Below, piece after piece: positions 11,301 to 19,818 of a stretch of DNA of 62,636 bases. The stretch spans positions 1-62,636 of the forward strand of contig JAFSJK010000019.1 of assembly GCA_017439305.1 (NCBI GenBank), given 5' to 3'. This stretch comes from Bacteroidales bacterium (lineage in GTDB: Bacteria > Bacteroidota > Bacteroidia > Bacteroidales > UBA932). The stretch's first letter is position 1, and the number at the start of each line of letters is the position of its first letter. The notes under the pieces are model-generated. The model did not search any database, was not told the origin of the DNA, and worked only from the letters and a program-made list of their open reading frames with translations. A program made the position numbers and the translations under genes.

Positions 11301-11584
11301 CCGGCTTCCCGTATGAATACCGGCTCCTCGGGCTGGGCAAGCTCATCGGCGCCCCGGTTCCCGGAACCATGACGGCCGTCTGGTGGGAAACCCAGATCCA
11401 TCCGAACATCGTCTTCGGCATTCCCCAGGTGGGCAACTGGAGCCTGGTGGACGAGCACTACATGGAGAACCTGCCCATCGAGCCGGATATCCTGGTCTAC
11501 AACGACCCTGCGTCCGTCCTTTCCGGACGGGACCTCCAGCTGGAAGCCGCCGTTCAAGAAATGTTGAAAGAGATTGAGAAATAA
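8363..11584 (+). CDS. Tricorn-like S41 family serine peptidase, exported
   Basis: A 1073-residue protein with an N-terminal signal peptide (hydrophobic residues about 4-20) and no lipobox, so probably periplasmic. In order it has a long beta-propeller region with repeated ISPDGKTVAFSY-type blades (about 25-700), a charged linker near 570-600, a PDZ domain (about 770-850) and an S41 protease domain (about 880-1060). The likely nucleophile is S977 in NYSDASGFPY. This order matches tricorn protease homologues common in Bacteroidota, thought to degrade peptides. It follows purA by 12 bases and overlaps the next gene by one base, so it may share the purine transcript though the functions look unrelated. 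Confidence 0.9.
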   Translation: MKRLLIPALGLILSLLPLSGQETASWLRKSAISPDGKTVAFSYKGDIFTVPVSGGQAVQLTSHRAYESDPVWTPDGSRIVFTSYREDSRDVYVIPQEGGYPQRLTDLPGNEIPLAVLLDGKVLFTWYNADIQGPRFDGFPGSPALYETDLNGAAPRLVTSLTLSAMSVSTKGDILYEDYKGYEDALRKHHTSSVTRDIWLCRPASGHAIDENATFTKLSSFKGEDRNPVFTADGDTFYYLSEQDGKNFNVFRSSLSKPGESVQVTRFEQNPVRFLTVSNDGTLLFSQNGDLYTMREGSAPKKLEITLFRDEDEKEMSKLSLRNATAMAVSPNGKEVAVVIRGDVFVTSVDYATTRRITNTAEQERGVSFSKDGRELYYAAERNGCWSIYKTSLTEKNDKYFTYAVKMKEEQVSTPGETCFQMEVSPDGKSIAYLRDRTELVVKDLKSGKEKSLHKGVNYSYSDGDQYFAWSPDSRYILCNWQAGGGWNNEDVALVEVETGKVTDLTESGYSDGNFKWALDGKAMTWESDKNGYRSHGSWGAESDIYIMFFDGKAYTDFGRSKEQQEIDKMLLGEKAVEKAEKKEKKDSLAGKVEKIDPDLEHRADRIRRLTRFSNSMGDHYLTTDGSKLYFTQRLEKGFDLCCLDVEKGDVTIVKKGVSGQIYPSNDGKYIFLFSGSAITRITLAGNKSDAVAFTGDFEFKPRAERDYIFSHIWKQVKEKFYVADLHGVDWDYYRSNYEKFLPYINNYFDFQDLLSEMLGELNGSHTGARYRPASSRNIGYLGVLYDTAWNGDGLKIAEVLPGGVLNNADSEIKAGDVITAIEGHEIKAGENALACLYDRAGKKTVLTVKKGGKETELIVTPSASDATLLYRRWVRQREEMVKKLSGGKVGYVHIEGMDSPSYRELYSKALGKYRTCDALIVDTRHNGGGWLHDDLVTFLGGKEYCLFTPRGQYIGHEPFNKWTKPSCVLVGEDNYSDASGFPYEYRLLGLGKLIGAPVPGTMTAVWWETQIHPNIVFGIPQVGNWSLVDEHYMENLPIEPDILVYNDPASVLSGRDLQLEAAVQEMLKEIEK

Positions 11585-12306
11585 TGGACCGGAAAAACGT
11601 CATCATCCCCACTTACAACGAGAAGGAGAACATCGAGGCCATCTGCCGGAAGGTGTTTTCCCTTCCCGGTGAGTTTGACATCCTCGTCATCGACGACGGC
11701 TCTCCCGACGGGACGGCGGCCATCGTCAAGAACCTGCAGGCCGAGTTCCCCGGACGGCTCAACCTGATTCAGCGGAGCGGGAAGCAAGGCCTTGGAACCG
11801 CCTATCTCACAGGTTTCCGCTGGTCGCTGGAGCAGGGTTACGACTACATCTTCGAAATGGACGCCGACTTTTCCCACAATCCGGACGACCTGCTCCGCCT
11901 GTACGCCGCCTGCGCGGAACAGGGCGGCGACCTTGCCGTGGGCTCCCGCTACTGCAACGGCGTCAGCGTCGTGAACTGGCCTATCGGCCGGATCATCATG
12001 TCCTACTATGCATCGGCCTACGTGCGGACCATCCTCCGGATGAAGGTGTTCGACACCACTGCAGGGTTCGTGTGCTACAAGAGGAAGGTGCTGGAAACCA
12101 TTGATTTGGATGCCGTCCAGATGAAAGGATACGGCTTCCAGATCGAGATGAAGTACACCGCTTTCCGGCTGGGATTCCAAATCCGGGAAGTCCCCATCAT
12201 CTTCATCAACCGGCAATTGGGTACGTCCAAGATGTCCAGCGGCATCTTCGGTGAAGCTTTCTGGGGCGTGATCAAGCTAAGATTCAGGAAGTTCCACAGG
12301 AAATAA
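11584..12306 (+). CDS. Polyprenol-phosphate mannosyltransferase-like glycosyltransferase
   Basis: A 240-residue family 2 glycosyltransferase of the DPM1 type with no membrane anchor. Motifs in order are IIPTYNEKENI, VIDDGSPDGT and FEMDADFSHNP (the DxD metal site). The family transfers mannose or a similar hexose from GDP-mannose to a polyprenyl phosphate carrier at the cytoplasmic face; the exact sugar cannot be told from sequence. Its ATG overlaps the stop of the peptidase gene by one base. It is followed at once by a strong hairpin terminator. Confidence 0.88.
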   Translation: MDRKNVIIPTYNEKENIEAICRKVFSLPGEFDILVIDDGSPDGTAAIVKNLQAEFPGRLNLIQRSGKQGLGTAYLTGFRWSLEQGYDYIFEMDADFSHNPDDLLRLYAACAEQGGDLAVGSRYCNGVSVVNWPIGRIIMSYYASAYVRTILRMKVFDTTAGFVCYKRKVLETIDLDAVQMKGYGFQIEMKYTAFRLGFQIREVPIIFINRQLGTSKMSSGIFGEAFWGVIKLRFRKFHRK

Positions 12307-12342
12307 AAAAAGAAGGTTCGGAAAATTCCGAACCTTCTTTTT
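12302..12342. terminator. Bidirectional intrinsic terminator
   Basis: Arms AAGGTTCGGAA (12313-12323) and TTCCGAACCTT (12326-12336) pair perfectly. A run of A lies on the left and a run of T on the right, so the hairpin can end the plus-strand series here and also the long minus-strand operon whose last stop is at 12345. Confidence 0.9.
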
Positions 12343-12344
12343 GT

Positions 12345-14321
12345 CTACTTGAGAACCAGGACCGCTCCGCCGCCGGAGGCCAGGTGGACCTTCCACACAG
12401 GACCGTGGATAGAGGTCTCCACCTTCCGGTAATCGCGGGCCGCCCGATGGGCATTGGCCCCGTCGACAAAGGCGATCCCTTCCGCATGCTGGATTCCCAG
12501 CGGGCTCAGGTCAACCTCCAGGTCGCGAGCATCCCAGTTTCCGAGGGCACCGACATACCATGTGGAGCCGCTGCGACGGGCAATCACCACATACTCGGCA
12601 ATCTTTCCATCCAGAGCCACCGTCTCATCCCATTCGGTCGGGATGGATGCGATGAAGTCCGTGCATTCCGGTTCCTGCATATAGTTCGACGGAGAATCAC
12701 AGAGCATCGTGAGCGGAGCGTCAAAGATGAGATATTCCGCCAACTGATGACAACGCGTGCCCTGGGACATCGGCTCCGAATTGGAAGGGAAATAGTTCCG
12801 CCGGGTGGCATTGCGCATCGCACCCTGGGTGTAGTCCGCCGGACCGGCGACGTACCGGGTGAAAGGAACCGTGACATCATAGGTCACCTGATCGACCGCT
12901 GCGGTAGACCATTTCATGTTCTCCAAGCCGTGGATTCCCTCGAAATTGAGCACGTTAGGATAGGTGCGCTGGATTCCGGCAGGCTTGAAGGCGCCGTGGA
13001 AGTCGCAGAGCATCTGGTATTTCGCAGCCGTAGCAGCCGCCTTCTCGTAGAACTGGACCATCGGCTGGTCGTCCCGGTCCATGAAGTCGATCTTCCAGCC
13101 CTTGATGCCCATCTGGGAATAGTGCCGGCAGACCCCTTCCATATCACGGTTGAAAGCCCAGTAGCCGGCCCAGAGGATCAGGCCCACGTTCTTCTGGTCG
13201 GCATAGCGGCAGAGGGCCGGCAGGTCAATCTCGGGAACGACCTGCATCAGGTCCGCCTGCAGGTTCACGGCCCAGCCTTCGTCCAGGATGACATACTCGA
13301 TCCCGTGCGCCGACGCAAAGTCGATGTAATACTTGTAAGTCTCGGTATTGATGCCGGCCTCGAAGTCCACACCGTACAGGTTCCAGTCGTTCCACCAGTC
13401 CCAAGCCACCTTGCCGGGCTTCACCCAGGACCAGTCTCCAGCCGCGGCCGGCCGACCCAGACGCCAGGTCATGTCGCTCTCAGCGAGCTGCTTGTCTTCC
13501 TTGGCAATGATGAGCGTACGCCATGGGAAAGCCCAGGAGGCGGGCCCCTTGGCGATGTAGTCCTTCCGGGTACGGACCAGGCCCTGGAGCATATTGTGTC
13601 CCCCCTGCTCCACCTTGTCGGGATAAGGGGCATAGACGCCCGTCAGGGTCGTGGAGCCATTCCCGTTGAACAGATACATGCCGGGATAGTCCAGCAGATC
13701 CGACTCCGTCACGCACACTTTGATGCCATTCGCGGCCTCTACCGTCAGCGGCAGGAAGGCAAGACGTCCCTTCTCCCACTTGGAAAGCGGATGATGGGAA
13801 TAGGTGCTTTCGAAAGAACTGAAGAACTGCGGTTCAAACGAGGAATTGTCCCGGCCGACATAGGGAACATACAGGTTCCAGTCCTCCGGGAAAGCGAATT
13901 CGGCCTGTTCGGACACGACAACCGTCTCTCCCTTCTTGCCTTTGGCGACGAAGCGGTAGGCGATGCCGTCGTCATAGGCACGGAAGATGATGTCGTACCG
14001 CTTGGCAGACAACGTAAGTTCGTTGAAACAATCCCGTACCCGGGCACGCTTGAAGTTCTGGACGGCATAGGATTCGTCCACACTGCGGCGGGAGACGGAG
14101 AACTTGTCCTTTCCTCCGAAAACCGTCCCGTCCTGGAGGGTCATCGAGATGAAGGAAGGTTCCAGAAGAACGACACCGTTGCAGTCCACCCAGTAGGAGA
14201 CCGCATCCCCGTCGGAAACGGTAACCGTGACGGACCCGTCAGGAGAGGTGACGACATAGTCCTTGGCCTGCAGGAGCACGCCCAGGGAAAGAAGGAAAAG
14301 AAGGATCAGGCTTTTTTTCAT
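12345..14321 (-). CDS. Glycoside hydrolase family 97, probably retaining alpha-glycosidase
   Basis: A 658-residue protein with a signal peptide (about 1-20), so periplasmic or outer-membrane facing. It has the GH97 layout: N-terminal beta-sandwich, central barrel with the VILDEGWAVN and GLILWAGYW strands, and a C-terminal beta domain. GH97 contains inverting alpha-glucosidases (SusB) and retaining alpha-galactosidases. D412 in GWKIDFMDRDD sits where retaining members carry the nucleophile, which favours a retaining enzyme; substrate is not known. No SusC or SusD gene is nearby. It is the last gene of a nine-gene operon, starting 8 bases after the tex stop, an unusual place for a polysaccharide enzyme. 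Confidence 0.9.
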   Translation of the reverse strand: MKKSLILLFLLSLGVLLQAKDYVVTSPDGSVTVTVSDGDAVSYWVDCNGVVLLEPSFISMTLQDGTVFGGKDKFSVSRRSVDESYAVQNFKRARVRDCFNELTLSAKRYDIIFRAYDDGIAYRFVAKGKKGETVVVSEQAEFAFPEDWNLYVPYVGRDNSSFEPQFFSSFESTYSHHPLSKWEKGRLAFLPLTVEAANGIKVCVTESDLLDYPGMYLFNGNGSTTLTGVYAPYPDKVEQGGHNMLQGLVRTRKDYIAKGPASWAFPWRTLIIAKEDKQLAESDMTWRLGRPAAAGDWSWVKPGKVAWDWWNDWNLYGVDFEAGINTETYKYYIDFASAHGIEYVILDEGWAVNLQADLMQVVPEIDLPALCRYADQKNVGLILWAGYWAFNRDMEGVCRHYSQMGIKGWKIDFMDRDDQPMVQFYEKAAATAAKYQMLCDFHGAFKPAGIQRTYPNVLNFEGIHGLENMKWSTAAVDQVTYDVTVPFTRYVAGPADYTQGAMRNATRRNYFPSNSEPMSQGTRCHQLAEYLIFDAPLTMLCDSPSNYMQEPECTDFIASIPTEWDETVALDGKIAEYVVIARRSGSTWYVGALGNWDARDLEVDLSPLGIQHAEGIAFVDGANAHRAARDYRKVETSIHGPVWKVHLASGGGAVLVLK

Positions 14322-14329
14322 ATTACACG

Positions 14330-16468
14330 TTACTTGATGAGTCTCAGTCCGATACGGTTGCGTTCCAAGTCCACGGACAGGACCTGGACCTTGACATGCT
14401 GGTGCAGCTTGAGCACCTTGGAAGGATCGGCCATCCCCCGAACCCCCATCTGGGAGGCATGGATGAGGCCATTGTCGTGCAGGCCGATGTCTACGAAGGC
14501 CCCGAAGGCCGTGAGATTCGTCACGATGCCCGGGAGTTCCATTCCGACCTTGAGGTCGTCGATCTCGTGGATATCGTCGGCGAAGGAGAACTCTTCCGCC
14601 TCGGCGCGCGGATCGCGTCCCGGCTTGGCGAGTTCCTTCAGGATGTCATTCACGGTAGGCAGGCCGAAATCGCCCTCCACATAGTCCTGGGCCTTGATTT
14701 TCTTGCACAGTTCCCCGTTCCCCACCAAGTCGCGGGTGGACACCTGGAGATCCGCCGCCATCCGGTCCACGATATGGTAGGCTTCCGGATGCACGGCGCT
14801 TCCGTCCAGCGGATTCTCCGCCCCCTGGATGCGCAGGAAACCGGCACACTGCTGGAAGGCCTTCTCCCCCAGCCGGGGAACTTCCATCAACTGGCCGCGG
14901 GATTTATAGCCACCCACCTTGGAACGGTAGGCGACGATATTGTCCGCCAGGGTAGGACCGATGCCGGACACATACTGCAGGAGATAAGGACTGGCCGTAT
15001 TCAGGTTCACGCCCACACTGTTCACGCAGCTTTCCACCGTGTTGTCCAGCTGCTCGTGCAGGAGCGTCTGGTCCACATCGTGCTGGTACTGGCCTACACC
15101 CAGGGATTTCGGGTCGATCTTCACCAGTTCAGCGAGCGGATCCATCAGCCGTCGGCCGATGGAAACCGCCCCCCGGACCGTCACATCGTACTCCGGGAAC
15201 TCCTCCCGGGCCACGTCGGAGGCCGAATAGACCGATGCCCCGTCCTCGCTGACGGAGAAGATGCGGACACTGTCGTCCAGGCCCACTTTCCGGATGAAAT
15301 CCTCCGTCTCGCGGCCGGCCGTTCCATTGCCGATGGCAATGACCTCGATCCGGTATTTTTCCACAAGGTCAGCCACTTCCGTGATGGCCTGGACCTTCTT
15401 CGCAGCGGGCGGATGCGGGAAAATGACCGTATGGTGCAGCAGGTTGCCGTGTTCGTCCAGGCACACCACCTTGCAGCCGGTCCGGAAGCCCGGGTCGATG
15501 GCCATCGTCCGCTTCTGCCCCACCGGGGCGGCGAGCAGCAGCTGCCGCAGGTTCTCGCCGAACACGCGGATGGATTCGACATCGGCTTTCTGCTTGGCTT
15601 CCTTCAGAACCTCGTTCGAAATCGAAGGCTCCAACAGGCGCTTGTAGGCATCGTCCACCGCCGCCCGGATCTCCAAACCGCATTCGCGGGAAGGATAGCC
15701 CTTCTCCTGGCAATAGTCGTAATACATCTTGTTGCCGCACTTCTCCGGATCGGCGTCCAGGGAGAGCTTCAGGAAACCCTCGTTCTCCGCCCGAAGCAGG
15801 GCCAACAGATTGTGGGAAGGGATTTTGGCAATGGGCTGCGAGAAGTTGAAATAGCTCCTGTACTTGCCGGCGGCCGGGTCGGTCTGCGCCGCCTTCGTCG
15901 CCTTGGACTGGATGCGCCGCGTCCGGAAGATGCCCCGGAGATTCTCGCGGACAATCGCCGTCTCCGACAGGCGTTCCGCGATGATGTCGCGCGCCCCGGC
16001 CAGGGCCTCGTCCACGGACGCGACCTCCCCTTTCACAAACTTCCGGGCATCAGCCTCCGGACTGCGGGATTTCCCGCTCCAGAGCAGGTCTGCCAGGGGT
16101 TCCAGTCCCTTGGCAATCGCGACCGTCGCCCGCGTCTTGCGCTTGGGCCGATAAGGAAGGTAAAGGTCCTCGAGCGTGCTGGCGCTCACGCAGTTCTCGA
16201 TTTCGCCGCGGAGTTCCGGTGTCAACTTTCCCTGCTCCTCGATGGTCCCCAGGATGGAGGCCTTTCGCTTCTCCATCTCCGTGAACACCTCGTTCCAATG
16301 CTTGATTTCGGCGACCTCGACATCGGTGAGTCCCCCGGTCCGCTCCTTCCGGTAACGGCTGATGAAAGGGATGGTACAGCCTTCCCCGAACAGTTCGACA
16401 CAATTCTCCACCTGCCAGGACTTAACGCCCAGCTCAGAGGAGATATGCCTGACGTATACGTCCTTCAT
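14330..16468 (-). CDS. tex: Tex family RNA-binding protein
   Basis: A 712-residue cytoplasmic protein with the complete Tex layout: N-terminal helical Tex domain with PFISRYRKERTGGL, a YqgF/RuvX-like RNase H fold around 320-450 (AIDPGFRTGCKV), a helix-hairpin-helix block near 490-560 (SPYLLQYVSGIGP) and a C-terminal S1 domain (VGMELPGIVTNLTAFGAFVDIG). Tex binds nucleic acid and affects transcription and translation; its exact role is not settled. It lies 3 bases after the STAS gene and 8 before GH97, inside the signalling operon. Confidence 0.95.
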   Translation of the reverse strand: MKDVYVRHISSELGVKSWQVENCVELFGEGCTIPFISRYRKERTGGLTDVEVAEIKHWNEVFTEMEKRKASILGTIEEQGKLTPELRGEIENCVSASTLEDLYLPYRPKRKTRATVAIAKGLEPLADLLWSGKSRSPEADARKFVKGEVASVDEALAGARDIIAERLSETAIVRENLRGIFRTRRIQSKATKAAQTDPAAGKYRSYFNFSQPIAKIPSHNLLALLRAENEGFLKLSLDADPEKCGNKMYYDYCQEKGYPSRECGLEIRAAVDDAYKRLLEPSISNEVLKEAKQKADVESIRVFGENLRQLLLAAPVGQKRTMAIDPGFRTGCKVVCLDEHGNLLHHTVIFPHPPAAKKVQAITEVADLVEKYRIEVIAIGNGTAGRETEDFIRKVGLDDSVRIFSVSEDGASVYSASDVAREEFPEYDVTVRGAVSIGRRLMDPLAELVKIDPKSLGVGQYQHDVDQTLLHEQLDNTVESCVNSVGVNLNTASPYLLQYVSGIGPTLADNIVAYRSKVGGYKSRGQLMEVPRLGEKAFQQCAGFLRIQGAENPLDGSAVHPEAYHIVDRMAADLQVSTRDLVGNGELCKKIKAQDYVEGDFGLPTVNDILKELAKPGRDPRAEAEEFSFADDIHEIDDLKVGMELPGIVTNLTAFGAFVDIGLHDNGLIHASQMGVRGMADPSKVLKLHQHVKVQVLSVDLERNRIGLRLIK

Positions 16469-16471
16469 CGG

Positions 16472-16774
16472 CTATACAATCTCGAACAGCTGCAGAAAGC
16501 CGGTCATCATGAAGACCTGCCGGATTTCGGTGGACAATCCCTCGATGACCACCTTTCCACCCTGGGCTACCGCCGCCTTGCGGATAGTCAGGAAGATACG
16601 GAGACCGGAACTGCTGATATAGGTCAGCTCCGAGCAGTCCAGGACGATGGTCTGGTCGGCATTGTCCAGAAGAGGCTGTACCTTCTGGGATACCTCGGCG
16701 GCGGCCGGCGTGTCCAGCCGTCCTACCAGGCGCGCGGTCATCGTGCCGTCGGATTGGGTGATGAAGATTTCCAT
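16472..16774 (-). CDS. STAS domain anti-sigma factor antagonist-like protein
   Basis: A 100-residue single STAS domain. The segment TYISSSGLRIF contains the phosphorylatable serine seen in SpoIIAA and RsbV proteins, and VLDCSELTY is the preceding core strand. In partner switching, a STAS protein is phosphorylated by an RsbW-type kinase and dephosphorylated by a PP2C phosphatase. Both activities appear to lie in the gene 4 bases upstream. No sigma factor or separate anti-sigma gene is in the window, so the downstream target is unknown. Confidence 0.88.
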   Translation of the reverse strand: MEIFITQSDGTMTARLVGRLDTPAAAEVSQKVQPLLDNADQTIVLDCSELTYISSSGLRIFLTIRKAAVAQGGKVVIEGLSTEIRQVFMMTGFLQLFEIV

Positions 16775-16778
16775 TCTG

Positions 16779-18971
16779 CTATAGTTTTTTAGTCATTGAT
16801 AATACATTCTTACCGTCCAACCGTTCATAGGCGACGGAATCCATGATGCTTCTCACAAGATAAATGCCAAGCCCGCCGATCGGACGCTCGGCGGCATCCA
16901 GGGTGAGGTCGGGCATATGGGCAAGCGTGGGATCGAAGGGAACGCCGCTGTCGGTCAGGGTGAAATCCAGCCGATCCTCTTTGATGACCGCCTTCACTTC
17001 CACCTGTCCTTCGGCACCCTGGGGATAGGCATACAGGATGATGTTGGATACGGCTTCCTCCATGGCCAGGTTCAGGCTCATCGCACGGGCCGGGTCCATC
17101 TTGGCTTCCTTGGCAATATCCTCGATGAAAGAGGCCAGTTTAGGAATCTGGGAGATATCGTTCTGGAGGACCAGGTGGCGCTCCGACCTGGAGAACGGAG
17201 TGGGATTCGTGAAGCGGACGATCAGCATCGTCAGGTCGTCGCTGGCATTGCAGTCGCGGGTATGTCCCTTGACGGAACTTGCCATCGACTTCAACTGGGT
17301 TTCCGCATTGTCCTCGCAATGCTTGGTGACGGCCTCGAGCATACGCTTGTCGCCAAACAGTTCATGGTTCGTATTCTCCGCCTCCGTCAATCCGTCGGTA
17401 TACAGGAAGAGGCCGTCGTTGGTAGCCAGGCTGGTTTCCTGTTCCTTATAGGAGAAACCACGCATAACACCCAGGGGCAGATTGGGGATCGTGTCCAGCA
17501 GGGCAGCCTTGCCAGAGGTCATCAGCACCGGCGCATTGTGTCCCGCGTTGCAATAGCGCAGATGGCCGGTATGGAGATCCAGGACGCCGACGAAGAAGGT
17601 GACGAACATATTGTTCTCGTTCGTCTCGGACATGGAATCGTTCATCTGCTTGACAATCCGCCGGGGACTGGTCTCACGGGACGAAACCGACCGGAAAAGG
17701 CTGCGGGTGACCGCCATCACAAGCGAAGCGGGAACGCCCTTTCCGCTCACGTCACCGATGCAGAAATAAAGCTTGTTCTCGCGGGTGAAGAAATCGTACA
17801 GGTCGCCGCCCACCTCCTTGGCGGGGACGATCTCTCCGGCCATGTCCACATCCTCCGATTCCGGATAGGTGGGGAAGGTCTTCGGAAGCATGGCCATCTG
17901 GATGTTCCGGGCGATGCGCAGTTCGCCCTCGATCCGTCCCTTCTTTTCCGTGATGTCCCGCAGGCGCATCTGGTTCGTGGCCGCCGCATACAGGATATAC
18001 AGGAGCAGCAGGATACCCAGGATCTGGAGGGCGATGATCAGGGCCCTAACAAACCGGAAATTCCCGTAAATCTCATCCATGGGGATGATGATCGCCATCG
18101 ACCAGCCCGTCCTTTCCACCGGCGCATAGAAAGCATACAGCTTCTCGCCATGGTAAAGGATCCTCTGGTTTCCCCTCTCGCCGGACAACATGGCCTGGGC
18201 GATATGCTGGATGGCCTCCGCATCTTCGGAAATGTTGGCTACCGCTTCCTGCACCGTGTTCTGCATGACCAGCGAAGGAACCGGGCACACCATGAACTGA
18301 CCCTTCCGGCTGATCAGAATGCTGACAGCGCCCGGGTAGGCATCGATGCCGCTCACCAGTCCGGTCAGCCAGTCCAGCGAGACGTCGGCCGTCAGCACGG
18401 CCACGACCTTACCGTCATTGTCCGTGAGCGGGACGGAATAGGTCGTCATGAAGAGTTTGCCGCCACCGCTGTCGAAATAAGGTTCGGACCAATAGCCCGC
18501 ATTCAATTCCAGCGGTTTGACGAACCACTCCTTTTCCAGGTAGTTATAGGACTCCGTACCCAACTGGGTAGCGAACACCTCATCGTTCTCCCGGTAGGAG
18601 TAGGGAGCGAACATCCGCCCCTTCCCAGGGTAATGGTTCTCGACGAAAGCGACGGCGGATCCCGAGATGAAGTCATTGGTTTCCACGATCCTGCCGGTCA
18701 GGAAAGCCAGGGTGTCGGGATAATCCAGGACCTTCCGGACCGCCCAGATACTGTTGTTGACCACCGTCTCAACCTGATTCATCACGTCAGTGATCCGGAG
18801 GCTGGTCGATTCCAGGTGGGCCTCCGCCCGTCGCGTCGCCTCCTCCCGGATGGTCCGCCGGAGGAGATAATGCTGAATCAGGGATGTCGCCTCCAACAGG
18901 ACGATGGCAAGGATCACGAGGGCCAATGCCCGCGTCACCGCCTTCCAGTTCTCATTTCTCAGTTTTCTCAT
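16779..18971 (-). CDS. Membrane sensor with SpoIIE phosphatase fused to RsbW-type ATPase domain
   Basis: A 730-residue protein with a membrane helix at about 14-33, an extracytoplasmic dCache-like sensor (about 40-310) and a second helix near 312-332. A PP2C/SpoIIE phosphatase domain follows (about 380-570, with KEVGGDLYDFF and GDVSGKGVPASLVM), then a HATPase_c domain (about 600-730, with EEAVSNIILYAY, DSGVPFDP and GGLGIYLVRS). The phosphatase and the anti-sigma-type kinase, usually separate partner-switch proteins, are therefore one polypeptide behind one sensor. It should act on the STAS protein encoded next. The ligand is unknown. It lies 4 bases after the phosphotransferase gene. Confidence 0.88.
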   Translation of the reverse strand: MRKLRNENWKAVTRALALVILAIVLLEATSLIQHYLLRRTIREEATRRAEAHLESTSLRITDVMNQVETVVNNSIWAVRKVLDYPDTLAFLTGRIVETNDFISGSAVAFVENHYPGKGRMFAPYSYRENDEVFATQLGTESYNYLEKEWFVKPLELNAGYWSEPYFDSGGGKLFMTTYSVPLTDNDGKVVAVLTADVSLDWLTGLVSGIDAYPGAVSILISRKGQFMVCPVPSLVMQNTVQEAVANISEDAEAIQHIAQAMLSGERGNQRILYHGEKLYAFYAPVERTGWSMAIIIPMDEIYGNFRFVRALIIALQILGILLLLYILYAAATNQMRLRDITEKKGRIEGELRIARNIQMAMLPKTFPTYPESEDVDMAGEIVPAKEVGGDLYDFFTRENKLYFCIGDVSGKGVPASLVMAVTRSLFRSVSSRETSPRRIVKQMNDSMSETNENNMFVTFFVGVLDLHTGHLRYCNAGHNAPVLMTSGKAALLDTIPNLPLGVMRGFSYKEQETSLATNDGLFLYTDGLTEAENTNHELFGDKRMLEAVTKHCEDNAETQLKSMASSVKGHTRDCNASDDLTMLIVRFTNPTPFSRSERHLVLQNDISQIPKLASFIEDIAKEAKMDPARAMSLNLAMEEAVSNIILYAYPQGAEGQVEVKAVIKEDRLDFTLTDSGVPFDPTLAHMPDLTLDAAERPIGGLGIYLVRSIMDSVAYERLDGKNVLSMTKKL

Positions 18972-18975
18972 ACGG

Positions 18976-19818
18976 TCAGGGTTTGAGAATGGATTTCAGG
19001 GCCTCCCGGAAAGCAGGCATCGGACAGCCCGTATCCCGTTCGATGATGATGGTCTTCAGGCCGGCGAAAGGCCGGACCTCCGCCTCGATGTCACGGAGCG
19101 GACGGTCTGTCCCGAAGTAAACGGGCGCAAAGGCCTGCCAGAAGCGGACGGCCGTCTCCGGCTCCATATGGAAAGCTTCGCGGACAAAAGGCGCGTCGCT
19201 CAGATAAGCCGTGGAATACACCATCCCAATATCGAAGAGCGGGTATCCGTAGCAGAAATCGCCCAGGTCGATGAAATACCGCTTGTCGCCGGCAAAGATG
19301 ACATTGCCGAACTGGAGGTCGCCATGGATGGCCGTGTCCGTATCCGGCGCATCGGAAATGAAACGGGCCAGCCGGTCCTTTTCCGCGGGGGTGAAGAATG
19401 GATTGTCCCCGAGTTGGCGGAGATACCGGGCCTTCGCACTCTCGAAAACCGATGTATCTACGTGTGTATTATGCAATTGCAGGCACATTTCGGCAAACTC
19501 ACCTGCATAGCGGTCCACCCGTTCGGGGTGGTCGCCGACCGCCCGCGCATAGGAAACCTTGTCCCGGATCCGGCGGAAACGGATGCCGTAGCGCACCCCG
19601 TCCGTGACATAATCGCCCGGTTCGGGCGTAGGGATGCCGGCCGCATACACTTTCCGGGCGATGCGCATCTCGTCCAGAGGCTGCTGCACCTTGCCCGGGT
19701 TGTAAAGCTTGAGCATTACCTCCGGGTCGGAACGATGGTTAAAGCTCTCCCCGTTGGCCCCTTCGCCGGCATGGACATAGTCGGCCAGGTCGATCCGTAT
19801 CGCTTTTTCCGTATTCAT
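18976..19818 (-). CDS. APH/choline-kinase-like phosphotransferase
   Basis: A 280-residue protein of the aminoglycoside phosphotransferase fold. The catalytic loop is HGDLQFGNVIF and the metal-binding motif is IDLGDFCYGYPLFDIG. It resembles paralogous Bacteroidota and Fibrobacter proteins found beside regulators more than true resistance enzymes, and I would not call it an antibiotic resistance gene. Substrate unknown. It overlaps the HD gene by 4 bases and precedes the SpoIIE gene by 4, so it is firmly inside the operon. Confidence 0.8.
   Translation of the reverse strand: MNTEKAIRIDLADYVHAGEGANGESFNHRSDPEVMLKLYNPGKVQQPLDEMRIARKVYAAGIPTPEPGDYVTDGVRYGIRFRRIRDKVSYARAVGDHPERVDRYAGEFAEMCLQLHNTHVDTSVFESAKARYLRQLGDNPFFTPAEKDRLARFISDAPDTDTAIHGDLQFGNVIFAGDKRYFIDLGDFCYGYPLFDIGMVYSTAYLSDAPFVREAFHMEPETAVRFWQAFAPVYFGTDRPLRDIEAEVRPFAGLKTIIIERDTGCPMPAFREALKSILKP

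Noticed and set aside
18976-19818. Aminoglycoside resistance gene
   Set aside because: The fold matches APH, but the gene is embedded in a signalling operon and resembles regulatory paralogues; nothing supports antibiotic substrates.
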